From Streptomyces formicae (lineage in GTDB: Bacteria; Actinomycetota; Actinomycetes; Streptomycetales; Streptomycetaceae), in the NCBI RefSeq assembly GCF_002556545.1, contig NZ_CP022685.1:3038001-3102000 (forward strand): a stretch of 64,000 nucleotides of DNA, written 5' to 3'. This document shows, one piece after another, positions 32,549 to 41,152 of the stretch (its first letter is position 1; every line of letters begins with the position of its first letter). A program made the position numbers and the translations under genes. The notes beneath the pieces were generated by a model. That model searched no databases. It worked only from the letters and a program-made list of their open reading frames with translations, and was not told the DNA's origin.

Positions 32549-33682
32549 TCAGCCGCCCGACGTGTCCAGTTCCGCGTCCTCGCTGATGCCCGCGCAGTCG
32601 TACGGGTCCTTCAGCCAGCCGTCCGGCAGGACCACGCGGTTGTTGCCCGATGTGCGGCCGCGCGGGCCGTCCGCGCCGGTCGGCCACGCCTGGTCGAGGT
32701 CCAACTCGCCGAGCCCGTCCTCCAGTTCGGCGAGGGACGAGGTGATCGCGAGGCGCTTGCGCATCTCGGAGCCGACCGCGAAGCCCTTCAGGTACCAGGC
32801 CACGTGCTTGCGGAAGTCGATGACGCCGCGCGCCTCGTCGCCGATCCACTCGCCGAGGAGGGTGGCGTGGCGCAGCATGACCTTCGAGACCTCGCGCAGG
32901 TCGGGGGCCTTGGGCGCGCCCGTGCCCTCGAAGGCGGCGACCAGGTCGCCGAAGAGCCAGGGGCGGCCCAGGCAGCCACGGCCCACGACGACGCCGTCGC
33001 AGCCGGTCTCCTTCATCATCCGCACCGCGTCGGCGGCCGACCAGATGTCTCCGTTGCCCAGGACAGGGATCTCGGGGACGTGCTCCTTGAGGCGGGCGAT
33101 GGCGTCCCAGTCGGCCGTGCCGCCGTAGTGCTGGGCGGCCGTGCGGCCGTGCAGGGCGATGGCCGTGACGCCCTCCTCGACGGCGATCCGGCCCGCGTCG
33201 AGGAAGGTGATGTGCTCGTCGTTGATGCCCTTGCGCATCTTCATCGTGACCGGCAGGTCACCGGCGCCCGCGACCGCCTCGCGCAGGATCGCGCGTAGCA
33301 GGGGCCGCTTGTACGGCAGCGCGGAGCCGCCGCCCTTGCGGGTGACCTTGGGGACGGGGCAGCCGAAGTTCAGGTCGATGTGGTCGGCGAGGTCCTCCTC
33401 GGCGATCATGCGGACCGCCTTGCCGACCGTCGCGGGGTCGACGCCGTACAGCTGGATGGACCGGGGCTTCTCGGTCTCGTCGAAGTGGATCAGCTGCATG
33501 GTCTTCTCGTTGCGCTCGACCAGGGCGCGCGTCGTGATCATCTCGCTGACGAAGAGACCCTTGCCGCCGGAGAACTCCCGGCACAGCGTCCGGAACGGCG
33601 CGTTCGTGATGCCCGCCATGGGGGCGAGCACGACGGGCGGCCGCACGGTGTGCGGGCCGATGGACAGCGGCTGGGACGGCAT
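32549..33682 (-). CDS. dusB: tRNA-dihydrouridine synthase (DusB type)
   Basis: 377 residues from the ATG at 33682 (GGAGA upstream; an earlier in-frame start lacks support). APMAGITNAPFRTLCREF at the N-terminus, the catalytic Cys in LNFGCPVPKVTRKGGGSAL, and GNGDIWSAADA are DusB signatures. It reduces uridine in tRNA D-loops using FMN and NADPH in the cytoplasm. A housekeeping gene that marks the end of the catabolic regulon. Confidence 0.93.
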   Translation of the reverse strand: MPSQPLSIGPHTVRPPVVLAPMAGITNAPFRTLCREFSGGKGLFVSEMITTRALVERNEKTMQLIHFDETEKPRSIQLYGVDPATVGKAVRMIAEEDLADHIDLNFGCPVPKVTRKGGGSALPYKRPLLRAILREAVAGAGDLPVTMKMRKGINDEHITFLDAGRIAVEEGVTAIALHGRTAAQHYGGTADWDAIARLKEHVPEIPVLGNGDIWSAADAVRMMKETGCDGVVVGRGCLGRPWLFGDLVAAFEGTGAPKAPDLREVSKVMLRHATLLGEWIGDEARGVIDFRKHVAWYLKGFAVGSEMRKRLAITSSLAELEDGLGELDLDQAWPTGADGPRGRTSGNNRVVLPDGWLKDPYDCAGISEDAELDTSGG

Positions 33683-33788
33683 CGATGCTCTCCGGGACGG
33701 ACGACGGGACCCTCCATTGTCCCTCACTCCCCAGGTGCCCGCCCCACCCTCCCCCGAGAGCTCCGGTGGACCGCCCTACGCTCCCGGT

Positions 33789-34274
33789 ATGGGATCTTGG
33801 GGAACCTTGGGGCCGGCGCTGTTTTCTCTCGCGGGGGTGGTGCTCGGCGCGGGCGGGTCACTGTTCGGTCAGTACCTCGTCTCACGGGTGAGCGCCCGGC
33901 AGCTCGACGTACAGGAATCCGCCGCTCACCGTGCGGAGCTCAAGGGCGCGGTGCTGAAGTTCGTGGCCCTCGCCTCGAAGGTGGAGAAGAGGGCGTCCAC
34001 GCACCCGGAAGGTCGCGGGACCGAGGCCGATGCCGCGCTCGGCCGGCTCGTCGACGACCTCTGGCTCGCCCAGGCGGAGATCGACCTGGCGGCCAGGAGC
34101 GAACCCCTTCGAGGCGCGGCCTACCGGTATGCGTCCCGCCTCGCCGAGGTAGCCGGAGGCGAGACGGCCGACACGTCCGTGCTGCGCGGCCCGCAGGTCC
34201 AGTTCATGGACGCCGCGTACGGCGACATGTGGCCCGGCCGCAGGCGCGGAGGGGATGCCCGCCCGTCCGGCTGA
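33789..34274 (+). CDS. Membrane-anchored hypothetical protein
   Basis: 161 residues from the ATG at 33789. An N-terminal membrane helix (about residues 5–27, LGPALFSLAGVVLGAGGSLFG) is followed by a long helical, charged region (HRAELKGAVLKFVALASKVEKRA). This resembles small anchored proteins common in Streptomyces with no known role. It is divergent from dusB and runs toward the MFS gene. Confidence 0.6.
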   Translation: MGSWGTLGPALFSLAGVVLGAGGSLFGQYLVSRVSARQLDVQESAAHRAELKGAVLKFVALASKVEKRASTHPEGRGTEADAALGRLVDDLWLAQAEIDLAARSEPLRGAAYRYASRLAEVAGGETADTSVLRGPQVQFMDAAYGDMWPGRRRGGDARPSG

Positions 34275-34342
34275 GACGGACCCTGCCTCACCCCCGACGG
34301 GCGGCCGGGCCGAGACCCGCCGAGAGGGCTACCGTCAGATAC

Positions 34343-35812
34343 ATGCCCGATGAACTCACCCATCGCAGACGCCTGCTCGTCCTCGCGATCTGCTGCATGA
34401 GCCTGCTGATCGTCAGCCTCGACAACACCATCCTCAACGTCGCGCTCCCCACCATGCGGCGGGAGTTCGACGCGAGCGTCTCGGGCATGCAGTGGACCAT
34501 CGACGCGTACACGCTCGTCCTCGCCTCGCTCCTCATGCTGGCGGGGTCGACGGCCGACCGAATAGGCCGCCGCAAGGTCTTCCAGGCGGGCCTCGTCACC
34601 TTCACCGTCGGCTCGGTGCTCTGCTCGCTCGCGCCCGACCTGGAATCCCTGGTCGCCTTCCGCATGATCCAGGCGGTCGGCGGCTCGATGCTCAACCCGG
34701 TCGCGATGTCGATCATCACCAACACCTTCACCGAACCGCGCGAGCGGGCCCGCGCCATCGGCGTCTGGGGCGGCGTCGTCGGCATCTCCATGGCGGCGGG
34801 ACCGCTGGTGGGCGGGCTGCTCGTGGACTCGGTCGGCTGGCGCTCGATCTTCTGGGTCAATCTGCCGGTGGGCCTCGCCGCGCTCTTCCTGACCATGCGG
34901 TACGTCCCCGAGTCCCGCGCCCCGAAGCCGCGCCGCCCCGACCCCGTGGGGCAGCTGCTCGTGATCGTGCTGCTCGGCGCGCTGACGTACGCGATCATCG
35001 AGGCGCCGAGCGCGGGCTGGACGTCACCGCTGATCCTGGCCTTCGCGGGCGCCGCGCTGCTCGGCCTCGCCGGGCTCGTCCTGTACGAGCCGCGCCGCGC
35101 GGAACCCCTCATCGACCTGCGCTTCTTCCGCTCGGCACCGTTCAGCGGAGCGACAGTGATCGCGGTCTGCGCGTTCGCGGCGCTCGGCGGTTTCCTGTTC
35201 CTCTCGACGCTCTACCTCCAGGACGTACGCGGCCTCGACGCGCTGCACGCGGGCCTGTGGATGCTGCCGATGGCGGCGATGACGCTGGTCTGCGCACCGC
35301 TGTCGGGCCGTCTGGTCGGCAGCCGGGGCCCGCGCCTCTCGCTGCTGATCGCCGGGGTGGCGATGACCGTCTCCGGGATCCTCTTCGCCGCCTTCGAGGC
35401 GGCCGACGAGCCGGGGACCCGCTTCCTCGCGTACGTCCTGTTCGGACTCGGCTTCGGTTTCGTGAACGCCCCCATCACGAACACGGCGGTGGCGGGGATG
35501 CCGCGCGCCCAGGCGGGCGTCGCGGCCGCGGTCGCCTCCACCAGCCGCCAGATCGGCCAGACCCTCGGCGTCGCGGTGATCGGCGCGGTCCTGGCGTCGG
35601 GCGTCGCCTCCTCCTCGTACGCGAAGGAATTCACTGCGGCGAGCCGACCCGCCTGGTGGATCATCACGGGCTGCGGCGTCGCGGTCCTGCTGCTGGGAGC
35701 GGTGACGAGCGGGCGGTGGGCGCGGGGGACGGCGGAGCGTACGGCGAAGCGGCTGGAGGAGCCGGAGGTCGCGGCGACGGCGCGGGAGGCCACCACCCCG
35801 AGCGACAGATGA
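34343..35812 (+). CDS. MFS drug exporter, EmrB/QacA (DHA2) type
   Basis: 489 residues with about fourteen membrane helices. LDNTILNVALPTMRREF in helix 1, ADRIGRRKVF as the A-loop, and ISMAAGPLVGGLLVD as antiporter motif C identify the DHA2 family, which exports toxic compounds in exchange for protons. No repressor is directly adjacent. The last codons and stop lie inside the first units of a heptanucleotide repeat array. Confidence 0.88.
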   Translation: MPDELTHRRRLLVLAICCMSLLIVSLDNTILNVALPTMRREFDASVSGMQWTIDAYTLVLASLLMLAGSTADRIGRRKVFQAGLVTFTVGSVLCSLAPDLESLVAFRMIQAVGGSMLNPVAMSIITNTFTEPRERARAIGVWGGVVGISMAAGPLVGGLLVDSVGWRSIFWVNLPVGLAALFLTMRYVPESRAPKPRRPDPVGQLLVIVLLGALTYAIIEAPSAGWTSPLILAFAGAALLGLAGLVLYEPRRAEPLIDLRFFRSAPFSGATVIAVCAFAALGGFLFLSTLYLQDVRGLDALHAGLWMLPMAAMTLVCAPLSGRLVGSRGPRLSLLIAGVAMTVSGILFAAFEAADEPGTRFLAYVLFGLGFGFVNAPITNTAVAGMPRAQAGVAAAVASTSRQIGQTLGVAVIGAVLASGVASSSYAKEFTAASRPAWWIITGCGVAVLLLGAVTSGRWARGTAERTAKRLEEPEVAATAREATTPSDR

Positions 35813-35887
35813 CAGATGACGGATGACGGATGACGGATGACGGATGACGAGTAACGAATGGCGGGTGACACATGACAGATGACAGAT
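35804..35887. repeat. Twelve-unit heptanucleotide tandem array
   Basis: Twelve consecutive 7-base units run without a gap: GACAGAT twice, GACGGAT four times, then GACGAGT, AACGAAT, GGCGGGT, GACACAT, and GACAGAT twice. The first two units contain the MFS stop codon. Two inverted GACAGAT units follow after a 6-base spacer (35894–35907). Such an array suggests replication slippage and could vary in length between strains. Confidence 0.8.
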
Positions 35888-35911
35888 ATTGAAATCTGTC
35901 ATCTGTCATGT
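35870..35911. promoter_or_regulatory. 18-bp perfect inverted repeat upstream of the aldo/keto reductase
   Basis: 35870–35887 (ACATGACAGATGACAGAT) pairs perfectly with 35894–35911 around ATTGAA. It ends 12 bases before the reductase ATG, so it lies over the leader and ribosome site. It could be an operator or an mRNA hairpin that hides the start; it could also end MFS transcription. Confidence 0.6.
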
Positions 35912-35923
35912 CATGGTGGACAC

Positions 35924-36940
35924 ATGCGTACTCTCACCCTCGGAAACAACGGCCCCCGTACCTCCGCCCTCGGCCTGGGCTGCATGGGCATGTCCGCGCT
36001 GTACGGCGAAGCCGACCGCGCGGAGTCCATCGCGACCATCCACGCCGCCCTCGAAGCGGGCGTCACGCTCCTGGACACCGGCGACTTCTACGCCATGGGC
36101 CACAACGAGATGCTGATCGGCGAGGCCCTGCGCACCGCCCCCGCGGCCCGTCGCGAACAGGCGCTGACCAGCGTGAAGTTCGGCGCCCTTCGCGACCCGG
36201 ACGGCGGCTGGTCCGGCTACGACGGCCGCCCGGCCGCGGTGAAGAACTTCGCCGCGTACTCCCTCCAGCGCCTCGGCGTCGACCACATCGACGTCTACCG
36301 CATCGCCCGCATCGACCCGGACGTCCCGGTCGAGGAGACGGTGGGCGCCATCGCCGAGCTCGTCGAGAAGGGCCACGTCCGGCACATCGGCCTCTCCGAG
36401 GTCGCCGCCGACACGATCCGCAGGGCGGCGGCCACCGCTCCCGTCTCCGACCTCCAGATCGAGTACTCGCTGATCTCGCGCGGCATCGAGGCGGAGATCC
36501 TGCCGACGGTCGCCGAGCTCGGCATCGGCGTCACGGCGTACGGGGTGCTCTCGCGCGGCCTGATCTCCGGCCACTTCACCCGCGACCGCAAGCTCGCCGC
36601 GAACGACTTCCGCTCGATGAGCCCCCGCTTCCAGGGCGAGAACCTCGACCGCAACCTCGACCTGGTCGACGCCCTGCGCAAGATCGCCGAGCAGAAGGGC
36701 GTCAGCGTCGCGCAGACCGCGATCGCCTGGGTGCTCGCGCAGGGTCCCCGGCACGGGGCGTCGATCGTGCCGCTGGTCGGCGCCCGCCGCCGCGACCGGC
36801 TCGACGAGGCGCTCGGCGCGCTCGACGTGACGCTGGACGACGCGGACCTCGCCGCGATCGAGGCGGCCGTCCCCGCGGACGCCGCGGCCGGTGCCCGCTA
36901 CCCGGAGTCCCAGATGGCACACCTCGACAGCGAGCGCTGA
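35924..36940 (+). CDS. Aldo/keto reductase
   Basis: 338 residues. GLGCMGMSALYG at the N-terminus, LLDTGDFYAMGHNE (Asp and Tyr of the catalytic tetrad), LTSVKFG (Lys), and GHVRHIGLSEV are family signatures. It reduces aldehydes or ketones with NADPH. A TetR gene follows 24 bases later in the same direction and probably controls it. The start is chosen at the ATG after GGTGGAC; the long inverted repeat lies just before. Confidence 0.87.
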   Translation: MRTLTLGNNGPRTSALGLGCMGMSALYGEADRAESIATIHAALEAGVTLLDTGDFYAMGHNEMLIGEALRTAPAARREQALTSVKFGALRDPDGGWSGYDGRPAAVKNFAAYSLQRLGVDHIDVYRIARIDPDVPVEETVGAIAELVEKGHVRHIGLSEVAADTIRRAAATAPVSDLQIEYSLISRGIEAEILPTVAELGIGVTAYGVLSRGLISGHFTRDRKLAANDFRSMSPRFQGENLDRNLDLVDALRKIAEQKGVSVAQTAIAWVLAQGPRHGASIVPLVGARRRDRLDEALGALDVTLDDADLAAIEAAVPADAAAGARYPESQMAHLDSER

Positions 36941-36964
36941 CCGTCCCCCGGGTACGGTCTAGCC

Positions 36965-37549
36965 ATGGCAACCGCGGCCCCCCTGACCCCCGAGCGCATC
37001 CTCGAAGCGACCGAGGAGGTCCTGCGCAGGCACGGCGCGGCCAAGGCCACGGTGGTCGACGTGGCCCGCGCCCTGGGGGTGAGCCATGGCACGGTGTACC
37101 GCCACTTCCGTACGAAGGCGGAGCTGCGCGGCGCGGTGACGCGGCGCTGGCTGGACCGTACCTCCGTGATCCTCTCCGCGATCGTCGAGGGCACCGAGCC
37201 TCCCGAGGAGAAGCTCCGCCACTGGCTGGCGGCCCTCTTCGAGGCGAAGCAGCACAAGGCCGGCGACGACCCCGAACTCTTCGCCACCTACACGGTGCTG
37301 ACCGAGGAGAACGGCGGCGTGGTGGACGCCCACATCGACGACCTCACAGGCCAGCTCACGACGATCGTCCAAGAGGGCGTCGTCCGGGGCGACTTCACCT
37401 CCCCCGACCCGGCCCGCTCGGCCCGCGCGGTCTTCGACGCGACAGGCCGCTTCCACGACCCGTCGTACGCCCCGCACTGGTCGCGCCCCGGCATCGAGGC
37501 GGCCTTCACGGCGGTAGTGGATCTGACGGTGCGGGGACTGCGGGCCTGA
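36965..37549 (+). CDS. TetR-family transcriptional regulator
   Basis: 194 residues. The N-terminal HTH (about 27–46, VVDVARALGVSHGTVYRHFRTK) is typical of TetR; the rest is a ligand-binding helical domain (FEAKQHKAGDDPELFATYTV). It follows the aldo/keto reductase and likely represses it and itself. Ligand unknown. Confidence 0.85.
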   Translation: MATAAPLTPERILEATEEVLRRHGAAKATVVDVARALGVSHGTVYRHFRTKAELRGAVTRRWLDRTSVILSAIVEGTEPPEEKLRHWLAALFEAKQHKAGDDPELFATYTVLTEENGGVVDAHIDDLTGQLTTIVQEGVVRGDFTSPDPARSARAVFDATGRFHDPSYAPHWSRPGIEAAFTAVVDLTVRGLRA

Positions 37550-37552
37550 AGG

Positions 37553-38054
37553 CACCGCGAAGGCCGCACTGCTCCCAACGCTCACACCGACGCTCGCCGA
37601 CCTCGTCGAGCGGGCGCGGCAGGAAGGGGTTCCTGTCGTGTGGGTCCAGCACGACGACGAGGGGCTCGTGAAGGGGAGCGACGGCTGGCGGATCGTCCCC
37701 GAGCTCACCCCCGAGGACGCCGAGCCGCTCGTCGGGAAGAGCTACGGCGACTCCTTCGAGGACACCACGCTGGAGGCCGTGCTCTCGGGGCTCGGGGTGG
37801 GGCGGCTCGTGGTCGTCGGCGCGGAGACCGACGCGTGCGTCCGCTCGACGCTCCACGGCGCGTTCGTCAGGGGGTACGACGCGGCGCTGGTCGGCGACGC
37901 CCACACCACAGTCGACAAGACGGCGTGGGGTGCGCCGCCACCGGACCAGGTCATCGCGCACACGAACCTGTACTGGAGCCGCCAGAGCGCGCCTGGCCGG
38001 ACGGCCGGGACGGTCACGACCAAGGACGTCGTCTTCGACCCAGCCGGTCCGTGA
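37553..38054 (+). pseudogene. Isochorismatase-family hydrolase lacking its N-terminus
   Basis: An open frame continues back to about 37553, just behind the TetR stop. It encodes LVERARQEGVPVVWVQHDDE, then LVVVGAETDACVRSTLHGAF with the catalytic Cys region, and the normal C-terminus. The first 20–25 residues of the family, including the catalytic Asp in the ALLVIDVQ strand, are missing, and no proper start with a ribosome site is seen. A GTG at 37638 could start a shorter protein without that strand. It is probably a deletion remnant joined to the TetR gene. Confidence 0.65.
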
Positions 38055-38070
38055 CGTCAGGCGTCAGGCG

Positions 38071-38640
38071 TCAGCGCCAGTTGTTGTTGCTGGTGTGGTC
38101 CCCCGCGAGCCAGCGGCCGAGGTCGGCGTGGGCCGTGGCGCGTCGTTCCGCGTCGATCTTCTCCACGTCGGGGTGGTCGACAGCGAACTCCAGGATCAGG
38201 CCGTTGGGGTCCGTGATGTACAGCGAGACGCAGAAGCCGTGGTCGAGCACGTGGGGGTTGGCCTGCGGATAGTCCGCGGCGGTGACGCGCTCACGGATCG
38301 CGTCCTGGGTCTCCGCCTCGACCTTGAAGGCGATGTGGCGCAGGGGGGTGGTGTTGATGCCGGTCTTGAACTCCTCCTGGTCCTTGGGGTCGGCGAACTG
38401 GAAGAAGGCGAGCGCGCTGCCGTCGGCCAGGCCGTAGAGGGTGTGGCAGTAGGCGCGCTCGGCCCCGGACAGCACCTCGCGCTCGGTCCACGTGGCCACC
38501 AGGGGCAGGCCGATCACGTCCTCGTAGAAGTGCCGGTTGGCTTCCTGGTCGTCGGTGATCCACGCGTGATGGTGGAGGCGGAGGGGCTGGGTCCGGGAGG
38601 CGTTGAGCTCGGTCCGGGGCTCGGTCATGGTCTGCGTCAT
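38071..38640 (-). CDS. VOC-family (glyoxalase/extradiol dioxygenase-like) protein
   Basis: 189 residues from the ATG at 38640 (GGGAG upstream). LRLHHHAWITDDQEANRHFYEDVIGL is a VOC module start (metal His), and LRHIAFKVE and DPNGLILEFAVD give the other ligands (His, Glu). Could be a ring-cleavage or lactoylglutathione-lyase-like enzyme; substrate unknown. Upstream lie two AT-rich repeats that look like operators. Confidence 0.82.
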   Translation of the reverse strand: MTQTMTEPRTELNASRTQPLRLHHHAWITDDQEANRHFYEDVIGLPLVATWTEREVLSGAERAYCHTLYGLADGSALAFFQFADPKDQEEFKTGINTTPLRHIAFKVEAETQDAIRERVTAADYPQANPHVLDHGFCVSLYITDPNGLILEFAVDHPDVEKIDAERRATAHADLGRWLAGDHTSNNNWR

Positions 38641-38911
38641 GTCGGGTCATCTCCCTTGGTCAGATGGGGTGTTGGGCCGGGCCCCCGAGGGGGCGATCGA
38701 CCCACTGACCAGCATGCGCCTCACTTAGGTTGAATGTTAAATCAATTCGGGTCATTGTCCGCACGCCGGGACGGCGCCTCCGGGGCGCCGGAGCGACACC
38801 CCTCCACCCCGCCTCCGCACGTCGGCAGCCGGATGGCCGAGGCCGACCCGGCGCACGGGCAGTGGCGAAAAGTAGTTGAACGTTAATTAACTTACGGAGC
38901 GCTCCGGGGCG
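38641..38911. promoter_or_regulatory. Gap with two TTGAA-GTTAA operator-like repeats
   Basis: The AT-rich elements GGTTGAATGTTAAATCAA (38728–38745) and AGTTGAACGTTAATTAAC (38874–38891) share the pattern GTTGAAnGTTAA and are partly palindromic. They frame 130 bases of GC-rich DNA in which I see no gene. Such sites suit MarR- or HxlR-type regulators, which often control VOC genes, but no such gene is adjacent. Confidence 0.45.
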
Positions 38912-39598
38912 TCACACCACTCGCATCAACAGATGACCCCTGCGGAACCTCTCCCCCTCACGGGGCTCCCGCAGCATGCGGCCGATTTCCGTGAAGCCGG
39001 ACCGCGTCGCCAGCTCCGCGAGGCCGTCCACCGGCCAGCGGTACGCCGTGGTCACCTTGTGGTCGAACGGGGTGACCGGGGCGCCCTCCGACTCGAAGAA
39101 CGCGAGCAGGAGGTGGCCGCCGGGGGCGAGGACCCGGTGGAACTCCTCGAAGTAGGGCGGGAGTTGCGCCGGGGGCGTATGGATCACCGAGTACCAGGAG
39201 ACGACGCCGGACAGGCCCCCGTCCGGCAGGTCCAGGGCGTCCATCGAGCCGACCTCGAAACGGATGTCCGGGTGAGCGGCGCGCGCCAGGCCGATCATCA
39301 CCGGCGACAGGTCCACGCCGAAGGCGTCCAGACCCAGGTCCCGCAGGAGCGCCGTCACGGGGCCGGGGCCGCAGCCCAACTCCGCTACGGGTCCCGCGCC
39401 TTCGGTCCGCACGTGGTCGGCGAACGCGGCGATCCACGCGCGGTCCAGAGAGGGGGCTTCGAGGTCGTCGCGGGGCATTCCCGCGTACACGGTGGCGATG
39501 GCGTCGTAGGCGTCCGCCGTCTCACCGAGGTGGGTGGAGGAGGGGGCCGCGGAAGGGGTCACGGAGGAAGTCACGGAGGAAGTCACGGATCGAGTCAC
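38912..39598 (-). CDS. Class I SAM-dependent methyltransferase
   Basis: 228 residues. Motif I is VAELGCGPGPVT, followed by GVDLSPVMIGLAR and MDALDLPDGGLSGVVSWYSVIH. Substrate unknown, probably a small molecule. The N-terminus has a short repeat (TSSVTSSVTPS) from three near-identical 12-base units (GTCACGGAGGAA, 39559–39590), so the true start may be one of several GTG codons; the farthest one is given. Confidence 0.82.
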   Translation of the reverse strand: MTRSVTSSVTSSVTPSAAPSSTHLGETADAYDAIATVYAGMPRDDLEAPSLDRAWIAAFADHVRTEGAGPVAELGCGPGPVTALLRDLGLDAFGVDLSPVMIGLARAAHPDIRFEVGSMDALDLPDGGLSGVVSWYSVIHTPPAQLPPYFEEFHRVLAPGGHLLLAFFESEGAPVTPFDHKVTTAYRWPVDGLAELATRSGFTEIGRMLREPREGERFRRGHLLMRVV

Positions 39599-39646
39599 AG
39601 GCGGACCCTAGGGGGTGCCACTGACATCCCCGCCGGACAGGGCCTA

Positions 39647-39818
39647 GGGCCTGTCGTCAAACTCCCGTCGTCGCCCGAAGGGCGGCCCCGCGGCGTCTGG
39701 TGCGTGCGATCGCAAGGCGCCGGGATGTCCTCGTAGTGGACCTACTCGGGCATTCCGGCAACGCCGCGAGCGTGCGTGCCAGACGTCGCGGGGCAGACGG
39801 GAGTTTGACGACAGGCCC
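39647..39818. mobile_element. MITE with 23-bp terminal inverted repeats
   Basis: GGGCCTGTCGTCAAACTCCC at the left end and its complement at the right end are part of perfect terminal repeats of 23 bases. The element is about 172 bp, has an internally fold-back centre, and carries no complete gene. CTAG stands at both borders (39644–39647 and 39818–39821), consistent with a TA or CTAG target. The same ends are, to my memory, common in Streptomyces genomes. It would be moved by a transposase encoded elsewhere. Confidence 0.75.
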
Positions 39819-40243
39819 TAGAGCCCCTCCTCCGTCGGCCGGTGCTCCACGTACTCGATCACCGTGCCGTCCCGGTGCCGGGCCGTGAAGCCCGAGCCCG
39901 TCGGGACCTTGATCAGCGGGTCCGTGATCTCCGCGCCCTCCCGCACGAGGCGTTCCAGGTACGCCTGCGCCGAGTCGACGAGCAGCGTGCCGTGGGTCGC
40001 GCGGAAGGGGGCCAGGGTCTCCTCCGTGCCCTCGATCAGGAGGAAGGCGCCCACCACGGCGAGGGCGAGGTTCTTCTCGGGGTAGGCGAACCACATGTCG
40101 CGTTCCGTGCCGAGCAGCCGCTCGTAGGACGACGCCAGGGCGTCCAGGGTGCCCGGGCCCGTGTAGACGCGGATGAAGGGGCGGGGTTCGGTCAGGTCCG
40201 TGGAGTCGTTGCGGCGGCGCCACATCACAGGGGTTTCGGTCAT
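39818..40243 (-). CDS. VOC-family protein
   Basis: 141 residues from the ATG at 40243 (GAGG upstream). FIRVYTGPGTLDALASSYERLLG and the C-terminal FTARHRDGTVIEYVEH fit a small single-domain VOC protein. Its stop codon TAG lies in the border sequence of the adjacent MITE, so the insertion may have changed the last codons. It is divergent from an XRE regulator 78 bases away, which probably controls it. Confidence 0.75.
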   Translation of the reverse strand: MTETPVMWRRRNDSTDLTEPRPFIRVYTGPGTLDALASSYERLLGTERDMWFAYPEKNLALAVVGAFLLIEGTEETLAPFRATHGTLLVDSAQAYLERLVREGAEITDPLIKVPTGSGFTARHRDGTVIEYVEHRPTEEGL

Positions 40244-40321
40244 GGGGCAAGCCTCGGGCCCCGCGCGCGGCCCGACCAGCGGGGCAACCATGGGGGTGAG
40301 TACGGGTCATAGGCTGAGGTC

Positions 40322-41152
40322 ATGGAGACGACCACGGCAACCACCGCGCTCCGGCAGCGGCTCGGCGGGTTCCTGCGCGCCTACCGCGAGCTCCTCTCCC
40401 CCGGCGACGTCGGACTGCCGCACACCCCACGGCGCCGCGCGAAGGGGCTGCGCCGCGAGGAGGTCGCCGCGCTCTCCGGCGTCTCCGTGGCCTGGTACAC
40501 CTGGATCGAACAGGGCCGCGTGGACACCTCGCGGCAGGTCCTCGACTCGGTCGCCCGCGCGCTCCGGCTCGACGAGGCGGCCCACCGGCACGCGCTGGCC
40601 CTCGCCGGGTTCGCCCCCGCCGCGGAGGGGCGCACCACCTCGTACGACCCGAACCTCCGTGCCGTGCTGGACTGTTGGCCCGACAGTCCGGCGCTGCTGC
40701 TCGGCCCCGCCCTGGACATCCTCGCCTGGAACCGCGCGTACGCCGCCGTGTGGCCCGACCCCGACGACCTCCCCGAGGACCGGCGCAATCTGCTGCTCCT
40801 GCTGGTCGGGGACGCCCCGCACCAGCGCGTACTGCCCGACTGGGAGCCCGTCGCGATGGACCTGCACCGGCACTTCCGCACCCGTGCGGACCGCCGCCCC
40901 GAAGCCGAGGACCTCGGGCGGCTCGCCGGACGGCTCGACTCCGTACGCCCTGACCTGGCGGACTGGTGGACGTGCCGGTCGGTCGGCGACTTCGCCCCTC
41001 GGACGGTCGAGCTCACGCCGGGGGGCGAGGGCACGCCCCGGGCGTACGGCATGACGCTGCTGCTCGCCCCGCGGCCGCAGGACGCCGCCGTCCTCGTACA
41101 GACCCCTCAGACCTCTGGTACTCAGCCCGCCGACGGGTCCACCGTCGCCTGA
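40322..41152 (+). CDS. XRE-family regulator with MmyB-like ligand domain
   Basis: 276 residues. RRRAKGLRREEVAALSGVSV…WYTWIEQGR (about 37–66) is the typical HTH of the MmyB-like class, followed by a PAS-like domain with LDILAWNRAYAAVW. These regulators often sit divergently from oxidoreductase or VOC genes and bind fatty-acid-like ligands. Its 3' end overlaps the next, opposite gene by 31 bases. Confidence 0.87.
   Translation: METTTATTALRQRLGGFLRAYRELLSPGDVGLPHTPRRRAKGLRREEVAALSGVSVAWYTWIEQGRVDTSRQVLDSVARALRLDEAAHRHALALAGFAPAAEGRTTSYDPNLRAVLDCWPDSPALLLGPALDILAWNRAYAAVWPDPDDLPEDRRNLLLLLVGDAPHQRVLPDWEPVAMDLHRHFRTRADRRPEAEDLGRLAGRLDSVRPDLADWWTCRSVGDFAPRTVELTPGGEGTPRAYGMTLLLAPRPQDAAVLVQTPQTSGTQPADGSTVA

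Noticed and set aside
29708..32849. Long open frames of 560–780 codons on both strands across the GS-like and P450 genes
   Set aside because: All catalytic motifs lie in the chosen frames; the others are compositional shadows.
35804..35911. CRISPR-like repeat array
   Set aside because: Units are 7 bases with no spacers; it is a tandem microsatellite. No CRISPR array or cas gene is seen anywhere in the window.
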